The notes below the pieces were generated by a model. It ran no database searches. It had not been told where the DNA came from and was given only the letters and a program-made list of their open reading frames with translations. DNA of 64,000 nt from Oscheius tipulae (lineage: Eukaryota; Nematoda; Chromadorea; Rhabditida; Rhabditidae), in assembly GCA_037178975.1 (NCBI GenBank), contig JASJZH010000002.1, positions 496,001-560,000 on the forward strand, written 5' to 3'. The position numbers and the translations under genes were made by a program. Shown here piece after piece: positions 16,901 to 27,103 of the stretch. Every line of letters begins with the position of its first letter. Positions within the stretch are counted from its first letter, which is position 1.

Positions 16901-18314
16901 GAAATTGAGGCGTCTCTGCAGCAAAAGAGAACTATACCATTCTTCGATAGGGAAATGGCTGACGAGGTAAACAATCTTTCTCTATGACATCCTCTCTTTG
17001 TCTGTCTCTGTCTCTTGGTATCCCGGACTTTCTGTCTCTCTCTGTCTCACCGTCTCTCTGCCTTTCAGTCACTTTGTCTCTCTGTCTCTCTCTGTCTAAT
17101 TGGAAGACGATATACACGTATTACAAGTTGGAAAGAATGCCATTGAATGCATCTCTGTCTATCTGTACTCGAACTCATACTTATCCTCATTTCAGGAAGG
17201 CACAAACAATAGTCAAGAATGGAGTTCGTCGTTTAGCATGAACCGTTCCGACTCACACAACTCTCTCGGCGGCTCATCGTTCAACCTCTCTCAGTCAACC
17301 GCCAATCCGATGCAGGCCACGATAAGTGAACAGCGTGTCCCACTGGCAATGGCTCTGAATGAGTGCAGTCACGTCAGGAGGGTATCAAGAGAAATGGCTG
17401 ACGAGGTAACAATTTGTCTCTATGACATTTTCTCTCTGTCTCTCTGTCACTGCTCTTGGTATCCCGGACTTTTTGTTTCTCTGTCTTTCTGTCTCACCGT
17501 CTTACTGCCTCTCAGTCACTTTGTCTCTCTCTGTTTAGGTGGAAGACGATGAGCACGCACTACAAATTGAAAAGGATACTATTGAATGCATCGTGAGTCA
17601 CAAAACATTCTTGCAGTCAAACATAAGTTATTTAGATCTGTAGACAGGTTCTGGCTCACGACAGTAACTGTAGACTGAGGGAGTGTCCGGCACGAACCAA
17701 CGCTTGTAAAAGGGAAATCTGTATGAGCTGTAACATCATGGCGCTAGAAAATACCCAGACTGAGCTATGCTGCTTCTGCTGTCAATCTCCGACTGACCTC
17801 GGACGTGAGAGATTGAAGATACTTCTTTTCTGACCAGTTTCAGACTTTTCTCGGGTTCTCGGCTTTACCGATAATCTGGAGATCCGAAGGCGATCTAGCC
17901 CTCGAGAAGAAGATCATGTTGTCGACGATGACGAAATGGACGTTGACAACCAGCCACAAGTTCCAGATGTGGACCAACTTCGTCATGACTCAGGGCAAAA
18001 TTTCGACAACGCGTGCAACGTAGGTCATAGAATCCTATGCGAAACTTTTTTAGCTGGGCGTTATGTGCATCCGACGGTTTACAAACATCGATCAAACTAA
18101 AGTGAAATGCCCGGGCTGTCCTCGGCATTACCATGTAGCATGTCTACGCGAAGACATCCGCATTGGCGGAAGTGGCAGGGTGTTCAAATGTCATTGCAAC
18201 TACTCCCAGAGCAATCAGAGTAGGTCAATAGACAGCCAATCACCGTATTTAGCGTGGCAACAACACGTGGAGAACCGAGATTACTGGGTCACGGAGGATA
18301 ATGATTTGCGTTAG
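13973..18314 (+). pseudogene. Large protein kinase / cysteine-rich gene with a frame break
   Basis: Twenty-three phase-consistent exons (first 13973-14071, last 18054-18314) give about 1041 residues if one extra A is ignored. Residues 1-500 are helical and unrecognised. The kinase domain follows: Gly-loop ETGSFGDVEL, Lys in VILKRI, catalytic IHRDIKPQN, DFGL, and the final helix KKCWNNDPEERPSM. The activation segment is short: after DFGLTHKKTRLQEDR the chain goes straight to APYSDIFFTELEVYEF with no clear APE. The C-terminus is cysteine-rich (CMSCN...CCFCCQ; CPGCPRHYHVACL). The exon at 14961-15211 reads through only if one A of the A7 run at 15064-15070 is removed; otherwise TGA follows. Exons ending EMADE recur at 15874, 16966 and 17405. 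The 5' end is uncertain. A homopolymer sequencing error would make this an intact gene. Confidence 0.6.
17100..17153 (+). pseudogene. Relic duplicate exon (EDD...IECI) inside the kinase gene
   Basis: Reads EDDIHVLQVGKNAIECI, matching the exon at 17539-17592 (VEDDEHALQIEKDTIECI). The acceptor that should precede it has become CTAATTG in place of the TTTAG seen at 17538, so it is probably skipped, with splicing to the exon at 17196. Confidence 0.6.
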
Positions 18315-18460
18315 AACATGATTCTTTGTTCTCAAACAGGTGCCTGAAGTAGCTCCTCATATCTCTACGATGACTGTACAATTGCCTCACATTGACACTT
18401 AAAATGACGGACTCTTAGAAACAACAAGAAGATGGAGAAGGTCGCTTTACACAAAATTGT

Positions 18461-18913
18461 GGTAATACTTCGGCAGGCAACACGCATCATTCGAATTTTT
18501 TCGCGCGCAATTTCGTCTTTTGGCGCGGATTCAATTTTTCTTTTATTTTTCAAGCTTTTCCCAGTTTTATCGCTCATTTTTGCTATTTTTTCGTATATTG
18601 TCGGTCATTTCTGCCGTTTATCCGTAAAACAACGTTTCAAAACAACGCGTCACACTTCTTGAATTGTCTGTAAATGCGAAAAAAAAGGGTTTCAAAACGG
18701 GCTATAGCTACTACATTTATTTTTCTAGATGCATAGTAGACCATTTGTTGAGAAGAAAAGTGTTAAAACGAGACAAACACGAAAAAAATAGCAAAAATGA
18801 GCGATAAAACTGGGAAAAGCTTGAAAAATAAAAGAAAAATTGAATCCGCGCCAAAAAACGAGATTGCGCGCGAAAAAATTCGAATGATGCGTGTTGCCTG
18901 CCGAAGTATTACC
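18461..18913. repeat. Large inverted repeat (133-bp arms, 186-bp loop)
   Basis: Left arm 18461-18593 is the reverse complement of 18780-18913 with about three differences. The arms are AT-rich and each contains the same short open frame starting MSDKTGKSLKNKRKIESAPK, running outward from the loop on opposite strands. The loop carries no gene. It could be a fold-back transposable element or a transcribed hairpin. High arm identity means recent formation or gene conversion. Confidence 0.92.
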
Positions 18914-19071
18914 AAAATTGTTGAAATGCTCAATAAGTATAGAAACTTTATTCAGTACCGATATGAGATATGTTCCGAGGCGACTTAAACTGTGAGCAAA
19001 GCGGGTGTACACAAAATATTAAGTGGGAAAAAAATTAAGGCACCATGAAGCTAACAATTCAAACAAAAATA

Positions 19072-19998
19072 TTACTGGCTGGGTGAGCTGTCCCGCTCGT
19101 ATCGAGCCTTGTGAATGGTCGCCAACCGTTGTCGCACCTCGAAGAGCTTCTTCTCTTTTCTGGCCACAATTTCCTGCGCGTCCATAGCCTAAACAGGTAA
19201 CTCTGTAACGTTTGGAAGTATGTTTACCTGAGCAGTTCCATGAACCATTCGATCAGCAATAATGATATTTCTTTCGTCCTGGACGACGATGTGTCTGGCC
19301 GACTCGACGAGTCTTTCAGTAGCAGTCTTGACTGCATGTCCCGCAGCTTGCAGTCTCTTTCGGGCCTGACTGTCGATGTCAGCCTTGACATTACAGGCAA
19401 TGAGCAGCTGGGCTGTAGAGCTGGCCACTTGCTTGGCAGCGCTGATCAGCTTCTCCTCACTCAATTGTCCGTGGACAAGAGTGTTGGCAGTATCACAGGG
19501 CTGGTGGACAGCGGCAACCACGAATCGAGCAGCTGAGATGAGTCCTTCACCTACCGTAGCCAAAGCGATGACGTCAGCCTCGGCCCATTTGTCACCGCGA
19601 AGCAGTACCGAACATCCGACAAGGTCTCTAACTGATCTGGCTACGAGACGCGAGGTCTCGACCAGTACGTGTCTCTTCTCCGTCTTGCCAGAGGTTCTGA
19701 GCACATTGTGAAGACTCAACCCAAGATCATGCAGCTTGACTGCCACCTCTCTACCAGAATCCAAAATCCTGCATCGACCTTCAGTTGTCTCGGCGCTAGC
19801 TCCGACAATTCGATGAGCCACATCGGGGACCGGCAACCGCCAGAGCATCGGGAAAGACTGCTGATTCCGCGAAGATTATCTCCGGCATCACGATCGTAGT
19901 ACTTGATCTCGAGATCGGTGGCTCCAATAACAGCATCCAAAGCCCTTGTCCCTTGGTTCTGCTTGTCCACAACACTTTTGACCGTCTCCAGAAGGCTC
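19072..19998 (-). pseudogene. HIP1R/Sla2-like I/LWEQ (THATCH) C-terminal fragment
   Basis: Exons 19848(or upstream)-19228 and 19188-19072 encode an actin-binding I/LWEQ module: EEKLISAAKQVASSTAQLL, KRLQAAGHAVKTATERLVE, IADRMVHGTAQ, then a basic tail ending QRLATIHKARYERDSSPSQ. Full HIP1R-type proteins carry an N-terminal ANTH domain and coiled coil absent here. Upstream, 19850-20000 still matches the family (SLLETVKSVVDKQNQGTRAL, DAVIGATDLEIKYYDRDAGD) but in another frame, with no usable splice. Homology stops at about 19998, exactly where a partial copy of the kinase gene begins. So this is a 5'-truncated, frame-broken copy made by rearrangement; a short protein from Met at 19848 is possible. 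Confidence 0.72.
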
Positions 19999-20530
19999 AC
20001 TGTCCCCTAATTCCATTTTCAGCCCATCCCTCTTACTGGATCCCAGTTTGATCTCGAGACTTTCTCCAAAGTTTTCGATTCTCATTTTGTTGAAGACAGC
20101 AGAGAGAAACTTATGGATATAAGAGGCACACATAATTACAGCGAGGAAACCACACACACACACACGCACACACCCGCACACAAGAGTCAAGGGATCTTGG
20201 AGGCGGGGAAAAGGTCGGTAGCGACAGCAGAAGGATCGTTCGGTGTCGTTGAACTGATTCGGCACAAGGATTGGGGGTACGCTAGTCTTTTCCCCGTCCC
20301 ATCTCTAGCTTCTTCAGCCCTGTGAAACGGTTTTATTACAACTCTGGTTTTCCCGCCGAAGAGCTGAATACTAGGAAGGCGGTAAGCCAGAAAAACCACG
20401 ATATTGTTCGCGTCAGAGAGTTCTACTATCCGGAAGAGAGCCACGATTTTCCGAAAGGCAATATAGCGTTTCACAGCCACTTTCAGTGATATTCATGAAC
20501 TCGGATGGATTCACAGGGATATTATGAAAG
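19999..20530 (+). pseudogene. Partial duplicate of the kinase gene (exons plus introns)
   Basis: Matches 15963-16520: CTGTCCCCTAATTCCATTTT followed by the VFDSHFVED exon, the Gly-loop exon, the intron beginning GTACGCTAGTC, and part of the KEL..KN.DIVRV exon, then jumps to the SDIHELGWIHRD exon. Introns are retained, so it arose by DNA duplication and not retroposition. Broken by a (CA)n-bearing insertion (about 20098-20226), substitutions and deletions (CTGTGAAACGG in place of CTGTAATCTTG). Not functional. Confidence 0.88.
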
Positions 20531-21631
20531 CTACAACACTTTGTTTCCTTCTTAGAACCGGGAGAAGAGGAAATTACCCGTCTGAATAGGTTTAGCCGAG
20601 TACAATCGTCACCTTTTGCAAGGGTAACTTCCTCAAACCAGTGGAACAGAACAGAGACAGAACTACAGAGAGACATAAAGAGATAGAGAGACAGAGAAGG
20701 AGGGAGAGACATAGAGATATAGAGACAGAAAGACAGAAAGACAGATAGACAGAGATCTGACTACCCCCTCAGACCAGTCCAGTACACAGATTTTCACGTA
20801 ACTTCTTTGTTAGTACATGGTCTAGGAACTGCTCCCTTCCGGAATCATGCTCCAATACCCGTCTCTCCTTTGATTCCAAGACTATCTTAAAATGCTACGT
20901 AGGTGAGACAACTTTGGCCTTCGAATACGTAAAACTGCCTAAATTTGGGTCTGGAATAGTACAGATATACTTCCCTATTTTCATTATAACACCTTTTTTG
21001 AAGGCCTGTAACGGAATTAATTGAAGCGCGATTTTTCTTTGAATAGAATTACTTAGCGTACATCTGGAAATAGAATTGGTCGGAGAGGCGTACACAAAGA
21101 GACGTGAGGAGATCAGGGTGGGACAAAACGCAGTTGGAGAGCAGAGACTATGTCAAGACTTCTCCACTAGTCAACCATCCGAAACATAGATAGCTTCTCT
21201 CTATAGAGACGAGAACTCTTCTTGTAGACGTGTACTCTTGGTTCCATAACATTCTTTGACTAGACTTCCTTCTCCCATTAGGATCTCATCAACCGGATGG
21301 CGTCCTCCTTCTAATTCTAGCCACCTCTTGAAATAGGTCACTTACACTCTTTCAGTATACCCCGCTCTCTAACCTACGTCGGAATCCGAATCAGGATTCT
21401 CAGGCTCCCTATAGAGAAAGGTCCCTCCCCCCTCTCTCTCTCTTCTATCCACTGAATATTTCTGGGAGATCCAGAGTCAGTTGACTCTTACTTGTTGGCT
21501 CTCCTCTAAATTTTTGGGCTCTTGTTCAGCTCAGAGTAGATCAGGGCTCTTTGTCTCCCCTCTTCCCCTGAAGAACATTCACTTTTGATCTTAGACAAAG
21601 AAAACAGCGTTTAGTAAATATTGGATCCGAG
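20531..21631. other. Intergenic, no gene seen
   Basis: AGAGACAG low complexity around 20655-20755; otherwise unremarkable sequence with many stops. Confidence 0.5.
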
Positions 21632-21759
21632 TCAAACATTGTTTCTACCCGCTCTCATTGCGACCTTCAGAACAGTAAACCACTAGACCAATATGATCGG
21701 CTTCGTCGCACCCGTACGATCTCATAGGCTGAATGAGAGCGGGTAGAAACAATGTTTGA
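21632..21759 (-). mobile_element. Fold-back element with tRNA-like core (copy E)
   Basis: Perfect 28-bp inverted repeat: 21632-21659 (TCAAACATTG...CTCTCATT) against 21732-21759. The 72-bp interior on the minus strand reads ATCGTACGGGTGCG then TATTGGTCTAGTGGTTTACTG, i.e. the central core and A-box half of the tRNA-like elements at 35.5, 48.2 and 55.3 kb. Confidence 0.75.
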
Positions 21760-23568
21760 CGATTTAACCTACAAACCTTGACGTATCGCTCAGGTTCCGA
21801 CCTGCGAAAGCAGTAGTTAGATGTGAAATTTGGAAAAGCGTTCCCTTTGTGGAGGATGGTAGTTTATATTTTTCTGTTTCTGTCTTTACAATTACGTGTC
21901 AAATATAATTGCTCAATCATAAGGAAGTCATTGAATCGGAACCCCCCCCCCCCCCCCCCATGAAGTCTCTCTCTCTCTCTCTACGGTCTCACGAGAGTTC
22001 TGCTTCGACAATAACATGTACAAACTCCTCTCTCTCTCATTCAAAAGAACCTTTAATCACTCTCTGATTACTATCTCTCTTCTTCCAGAAAAAAAAGTTT
22101 TGTTACCTGTCCCCATTTGAATTTTGAACCTTCGGAGCCGAATTGTTACCTTTTCAACAAACTGACAATTTCCGGTCGTATTGAAAAGACTTCCTGGGCG
22201 ACTTTGTTCCGAGACAGGCAGTTTGAGGCTTATTTTGGAGGGAGCTGAAAAATAAAAACTTTTCTCTCTGATGTCATCGTTAGTAGGCGAGAGATTTCTA
22301 GGTTCAGTGCTTTTCAATAGGCAGAAGGGTCAAGAGATCTTGTTTGTGACCGTTACCTAGGTTTTTGGCTCTATCTCTATATCTAACTCTATCTCTATCT
22401 TTATCTCTATCACTGTTTCGCTGTCTCTCTGTCTGAACTACCAAAATTCTGATCTATAATTTAGTGTTATGTCAGGTGGGAAGTCTATTCAGGCATAAAG
22501 AGCACTTCCCTCCTACTCTCCGCCTTCCGTCACCTTAGGTGTGGGCGAGTTTTTCTCTAACCTAGATCTTCAGTCTAAGACTGGAATTCTGTTTTTTAAA
22601 ATCTTTTCCACTGAGATTTCAAAAAGGAAACTCTTACCTACTCACTCTAACTTTACCCTCTTGTTTGATTATTGGTCAGTTGTGCTGCTCAACTTTTAAT
22701 GGATTTTAACAACGTCATGTACCATGGTCGTTCAAAACCTATCCACTTGTCTCATACTATTGCTCTCATGACTTCCAGTTGTCTCACTGTTACAGAGAGT
22801 CTGAATCTTTAGATCTTAATCTGACACCATGGTATTTGATTCTCTATCTCTCACTTGTTTCAGTGTCCAGTCCTGTCTTTCTGTGCTCTCTACTCTGTAT
22901 GTTCTGTTCTCTTCAGCACTCTCAAGTGGCACAGACAGAATACAAATACGGTCAGGGTACTGTACTGGATACAGTATTACCATCCTCGGCCCATGCTCTT
23001 GAAGACAGTTGACAGAGACAGAGATACTGAATAGGGGATGGAACTACTGTGACCTGTACTTCGAAGCTCCTTGACTCTTGACTCACACTCTGACTTAGCT
23101 TATACTCTGCCTGGCATAACTACCGTTCTAAGCCTCTCTGTTTACAGTAGTCCTGAAGAGAACGAACAGGATCGACTTTCGGTTCTTCTGGCTAGATAGA
23201 CTCTCTGTTCTGTCCTCTCTTCTTACTTGGCTGAGCTCGTACTCTTTGGTTCACTGCCTCTCAGTAAGTCACTCGGTACTGGAGACATCCTCGACTCGTA
23301 ACAAAGCATGTTATGATCTCATCTGTTTGTCTCATCTAGATTAGATTTAATGATAGCCCATGTCTCATTATCCTAGAGTGATTTTAGGGCTTGTCCCTCT
23401 CCATTTATTGCTATCTTCCCCCACATTTTCACCCCATGTCATCCCGTCATTTAACAATTGAAATAAGTGTTCTCTCCCGGCCAAATTACAGTATTCTTTA
23501 TGTGCAAGCTATTATCCTTGTTTTCGGCATATTCTCAAAGCGAAACACTTTCAGGTAACACACAGAAG
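21760..23568. other. Gene-poor region; C18 tract
   Basis: No exon recognised. Contains an 18-nt poly-C tract at 21942-21959, TCTCT runs, and pyrimidine-rich DNA with TCACTC/ACTCTC words. The 23.3-23.56 kb part presumably holds the neuropeptide promoter. Confidence 0.5.
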
Positions 23569-24437
23569 ATGATCATGTATGGCCTCGCCCTTCTCGCCGC
23601 TGCTTCCTTGTCAGTGGCTGAATCGGCAGCTATTTGGGAGAAGAGAGCTCCACTCAGTCACTTCGATACTCTTGGAGGCATCGGACTGGGCAAGAGGTTT
23701 TGGGTAGGAAACAGCGAATACGGTGAGTAGTAAAGAGACAGAGAGACAGTGAGAAAGACAGGTATATATCAAGCTTCAGCTCTCGAGAAAAGGGCAGCCT
23801 TGAGCTCTTTTGATACTCTGGGAGGCATCGGCTTGGGCAAGCGAAGTGGAGAAGACGACGTGAAGAGAGCTCTCAGCAACTTCGACACCCTTGGAGGTGG
23901 GTACTTATTACGAACTCCTGTCCCTACTCTCTCACTCTCACTGTCACTTGTCTACCACATTGACTCTGACAGAGACTGTGTCTGAAAGTTTGATTAGCAT
24001 TGGTTCCAACATAGTCCAATGCTGGTTTAGAGACAGAGTCAAGAGACCGTCTCTAAACCAGCACTGGACTATGTCGGAACTCCTACTTACTAGAAAACAA
24101 CATCTTTCTTTCGGTACCTGTTCTGTTCAGTGACTTTCATCCACCAGACCTGTTACTTTGACTCTTGCACTGACTCTCAAAAGACCACAAGCAGTCTCCC
24201 ATCGCCTGTATCAGTCAGAACTGCTTCCTGTCTCTTTCTCTTGACTAAATCACGGCGTTCACTCAAATCACTAAATCACCCCCATCCAGACTCCGTTCAC
24301 TCTACTCAATCCGAAAAATTCCAGGCATCGGATTGGGAAAGAGAGCGTCATCGTCCCTATTCAACGACGAGAAGAGGGCTGCCATCTCGGCTTTTGACTC
24401 TCTGGGAGGTATTGGCCTCGGTAAAAGGAGTCTGTGA
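23569..24437 (+). CDS. Amidated neuropeptide precursor, pedal peptide/orcokinin-like
   Basis: Exons 23569-23722, 23780-23896, 24325-24437; 127 residues. A signal peptide (MIMYGLALLAAASLSVAES) precedes four KR-bounded peptides ending in Gly, thus predicted C-terminally amidated: APLSHFDTLGGIGLG, AALSSFDTLGGIGLG, ALSNFDTLGGIGLG (split by intron 2) and AAISAFDSLGGIGLG. Spacer peptides are FWVGNSEYALE, SGEDDV and ASSSLFNDE. The consensus is A-x-x-S-x-F-D-[TS]-LGGIGL-amide. The FD-x-LGG core resembles orcokinin-B and pedal peptide families; I cannot tie it to a named C. elegans nlp gene. Expected in secretory granules of neurons or gland cells, processed by a KR-directed convertase and amidating enzyme. 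AATAAA follows at about 24484. Intron 2 carries a long hairpin. Confidence 0.9.
24003..24080 (+). repeat. Intronic hairpin, 32-bp arms, 14-nt loop
   Basis: Arm 24003-24034 (GTTCCAACATAG...TTTAGAGAC) pairs with 24049-24080 with two mismatches. It lies within intron 2 of the neuropeptide gene, in sense orientation. Size and shape fit a pre-miRNA or short-hairpin RNA, or a very small fold-back element. Confidence 0.8.
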
Positions 24438-25596
24438 ACGGATGGGGCAATAGAGGAAGACAGAGAGAGTGATATTAATGGCCAAATAAATTGTTATTAG
24501 ATAGACCTTGTGATGTTTTGTCGGATTGCTCTCTTTCCCATATTTACTCTCGACCCCCACTTCCCGTCCACTTTTTCCCCCCCTAGGCGAGTGAGCCTCA
24601 CTCTCTGATCAATACAGTTCACACTTTCCTTTCTCTTTGCCTGTCTGTCTCCCTGTCTTTGCATCGCTGTTCCAACAGTAATATCTGCTTTATACTGCTG
24701 GAAAAGACACAAAACCGGCTGGTTTTCACCCCCCGATTCAATCAAGGTCGACCAGACGCTCTTCTCTCCCAAATCTTGTTTCCCGCTCATTTTTCGAGAA
24801 ATCCCTTTTGAATTATGAGGTCGGGGACAGAGTGTAAACTGTGGTGATGACGTGTTGTGTTCGCCTCTCCCTCTGGTTCACTATAGTACGTGGTGTTCTC
24901 TACTCTTTCGGGAATCATTTGGCGTTATTGTCCTGAAATATTTAGATTATATGGTTTCCATTATTACTCATAGGCTGACGGAGCATATATACAAAACTTT
25001 CTGACCAAAACAGCTACGTTTTCAGTCTGTGTATAAGACTGTCTCTCTTACTCTCTGTCTTTCTGTCTCTGCGTCTCTGTCTCTTTTTCGCTCTGCCTCT
25101 CCTTCTCTCTGTCTCTCTCCGTCCCCAGTATCTCTACCCGTCCCCACACTGTGACCAACTCTCACTAGATCCAGTAGTGAGGAAATCTAGTCTAGCCCCA
25201 TCACCACTGTATCATGCTTTACTGTACCACCCTTTTCAAACAACAAGCCTTTAAAACTGTTCTCGTGACCAGTTGTCTCATTTCATGACTCTCTCCGTTT
25301 CCCCATTCGAATTCCACAAAAGGTCCTATTCCATCCAACTCCCTTCTTTTTTTGTATTTCCCAATACCAAAAAACCACCATTGACCGGAAATCGATAAAT
25401 TTTCTCATATCTAATTCCCGCTTCCTTCCAAGGTCAAGCCGAAAAAGCGACGCAGTGTTATCACCGGAGTGTGTGCACGGTTATGTGCACCCAGTGGCCG
25501 AGCTAGGTCAATATTTCTAGCGCTGTCCGTCAGTCCTGTCATCTTTCCTTCTTTTCAACTCTTTCCAATGGTCCAAGCATTACAAGACCCTTTAGA
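24438..25596. other. Intergenic, no gene seen
   Basis: TCTCTGTCTC runs at about 25040-25120. No recognisable exon. The upstream region of the copper transporter is at its right end. Confidence 0.5.
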
Positions 25597-26849
25597 ATGT
25601 CCACAGCCGACAATCACATCCATCATCATCACGTCACTGCCGACTCCTCGGTCTCTACAGGAAAAATGGATATGGGTCATGACATGCACGCCATGTATTT
25701 CCACTTTGGAAAGATGGAGATGATTTTGTTCAGCTGGTGGATGCCGGACAGTGCTTGGGGTGAGTATAGGACGTACGAGTTCACAGAGACAGTGACAGTA
25801 CAGAACTTGTGAGATCCCATTTTTCAATCCACATAAAGCATTTTTTGGCTTTGCAATGTCCTGCAAAGTTGAAGCCCAGATCAAAAACAATAATATTGCA
25901 GAACATCAGAAAGCTCGACACCACCTTTTCGAAGCCTTTATAGGCGTTACTACACAATTTCAAGCAAAAAAAAATAGCACTGTTTACCACTGCGACCACT
26001 TTTTCGGGTCCAAAACATGCGTTTTCAACTTTTCCATGTTCAGCGAAGTTGTAGCCTACGTCCTGATTTACAACTACTTAGAACACCAATTTGCCTGAAA
26101 ATGCTTTATTGGACCTGTACACAGTTATTTAGTTTTTGTACTGGAGCCTGTCGCCCGCGTTGCACCCATACCATCTCTCCTTGGTCCATTCCCATATATA
26201 TCGGCCGCAGCGCCTCCAGATCAGCTTTCGGGCTCATTGTGATCGTACGGGTGGTACCCTAAAACCCGCGTTTTTCGCAGGCCATGATCGTTGTAGAACG
26301 AGTCTAACGAAGTAGCTTCGAGAGTGGTCTAAGAAAAATGCTGCTTTTGAGAAAAAAGGGCCTTGGCCTTCTTGGTCAGGGCATCCTGAACCTTAAGTAG
26401 AGTAAGTACAGAGCAAAGTCTCCTCTCGTATAAGCTCCGAAATCTTTCTATCCTTTACTGTCCGCTCGCAGAGACCATCGGCTCTCATAAACAGAGACAA
26501 CAGATCGATTTCAGGCATGTTCTTCTCTTGCCTCGTCGTGCTGCTCATGTGCTTCATCATGGAGACTATCCGGTGGCTTCGAAGCTACAGATCGGCCCAG
26601 AGATCGCTTCAGCACCCAGTTGCCCCGGAAGACCGGCTCCGGATGTCTCCAAACTTCTCGGGAGTCCAGGTTCTGGACGCCCTCCTCCATCTGATCCAAG
26701 TTCTGTTTGCCTACTGCCTCATGCTCATCTTCATGACCTTCAACATCTGGCTCTGTGCTGCCGTGGCCATTGGGGAGGTTCTCTCCCGTCTTCTCTATGC
26801 TGTCCTGTTCCCTTACCTTGATTTCGGAGCTGCTGCTGCCTGTGGATAA
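25597..26849 (+). CDS. High-affinity copper transporter, Ctr family
   Basis: Exons 25597-25759 and 26515-26849; 165 residues. Imports Cu(I) across plasma or endosomal membranes as a trimer. The N-terminus has His/Met copper-binding stretches (NHIHHHHV, KMDMGHDMHAMYFHF), then TM1 (after the intron, GMFFSCLVVLLMCFIMETIR), a cytosolic loop with basic residues, TM2 with the signature M-x3-M (YCLMLIFMTFNIWL) and TM3 (AVAIGEVLSRLLYAVLF). In TM3 the usual GxxxG packing motif is replaced by A/G residues. The length is normal for the family. The 755-bp intron holds the AAAGTTGTAG fold-backs and copy 2 of the duplicated RNA-like block. AATAAA at about 26901 ends the transcript. Start Met is the first in-frame Met before the His cluster. 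Confidence 0.92.
25850..25915. repeat. AAAGTTGTAG fold-back family copy
   Basis: CCTGCAAAGTTGAAGCCCAG facing AATATTGCAGAACATC around a GATC centre, in the copper transporter intron. Other members are near 2369, 7160, 7345, 33750, 46130, 52495 and 63205. Confidence 0.7.
26034..26369 (+). repeat. Duplicated block, copy 2 (with candidate RNA)
   Basis: Counterpart of 7345-7679. It keeps the TATATA motif (26193-26199) and the whole predicted structured segment (about 26218-26335). Differences cluster outside the predicted stems, except one that restores pairing in the enclosing helix. Confidence 0.8.
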
Positions 26850-27058
26850 GGAGCTTGGAAAACTGGTATTATACTATGTTATGTGTCTGTACATTCTTCC
26901 AATAAAGTATTCGGTCAAGAGGGAGGAGACAAAGATAGAAAAAGAAAGAGACAGTATACTCTAGTCAAAGACCAAAAGAACTTCTCGCCATGTTCTCTCT
27001 GTTTTTCGTAGTCCGTGTGTTTCGCGTGTCTTTGTGACTATCAGATAACAGGCTCCCA

Positions 27059-27065
27059 GTATATA
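27059..27065 (+). promoter_or_regulatory. TATA box of the P450 gene
   Basis: TATATAA about 40 nt upstream of the P450 ATG. Confidence 0.55.
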
Positions 27066-27103
27066 ATGAACGCTCGGAAAACAGTCCCTCAGCCTTTGCT
27101 AAA

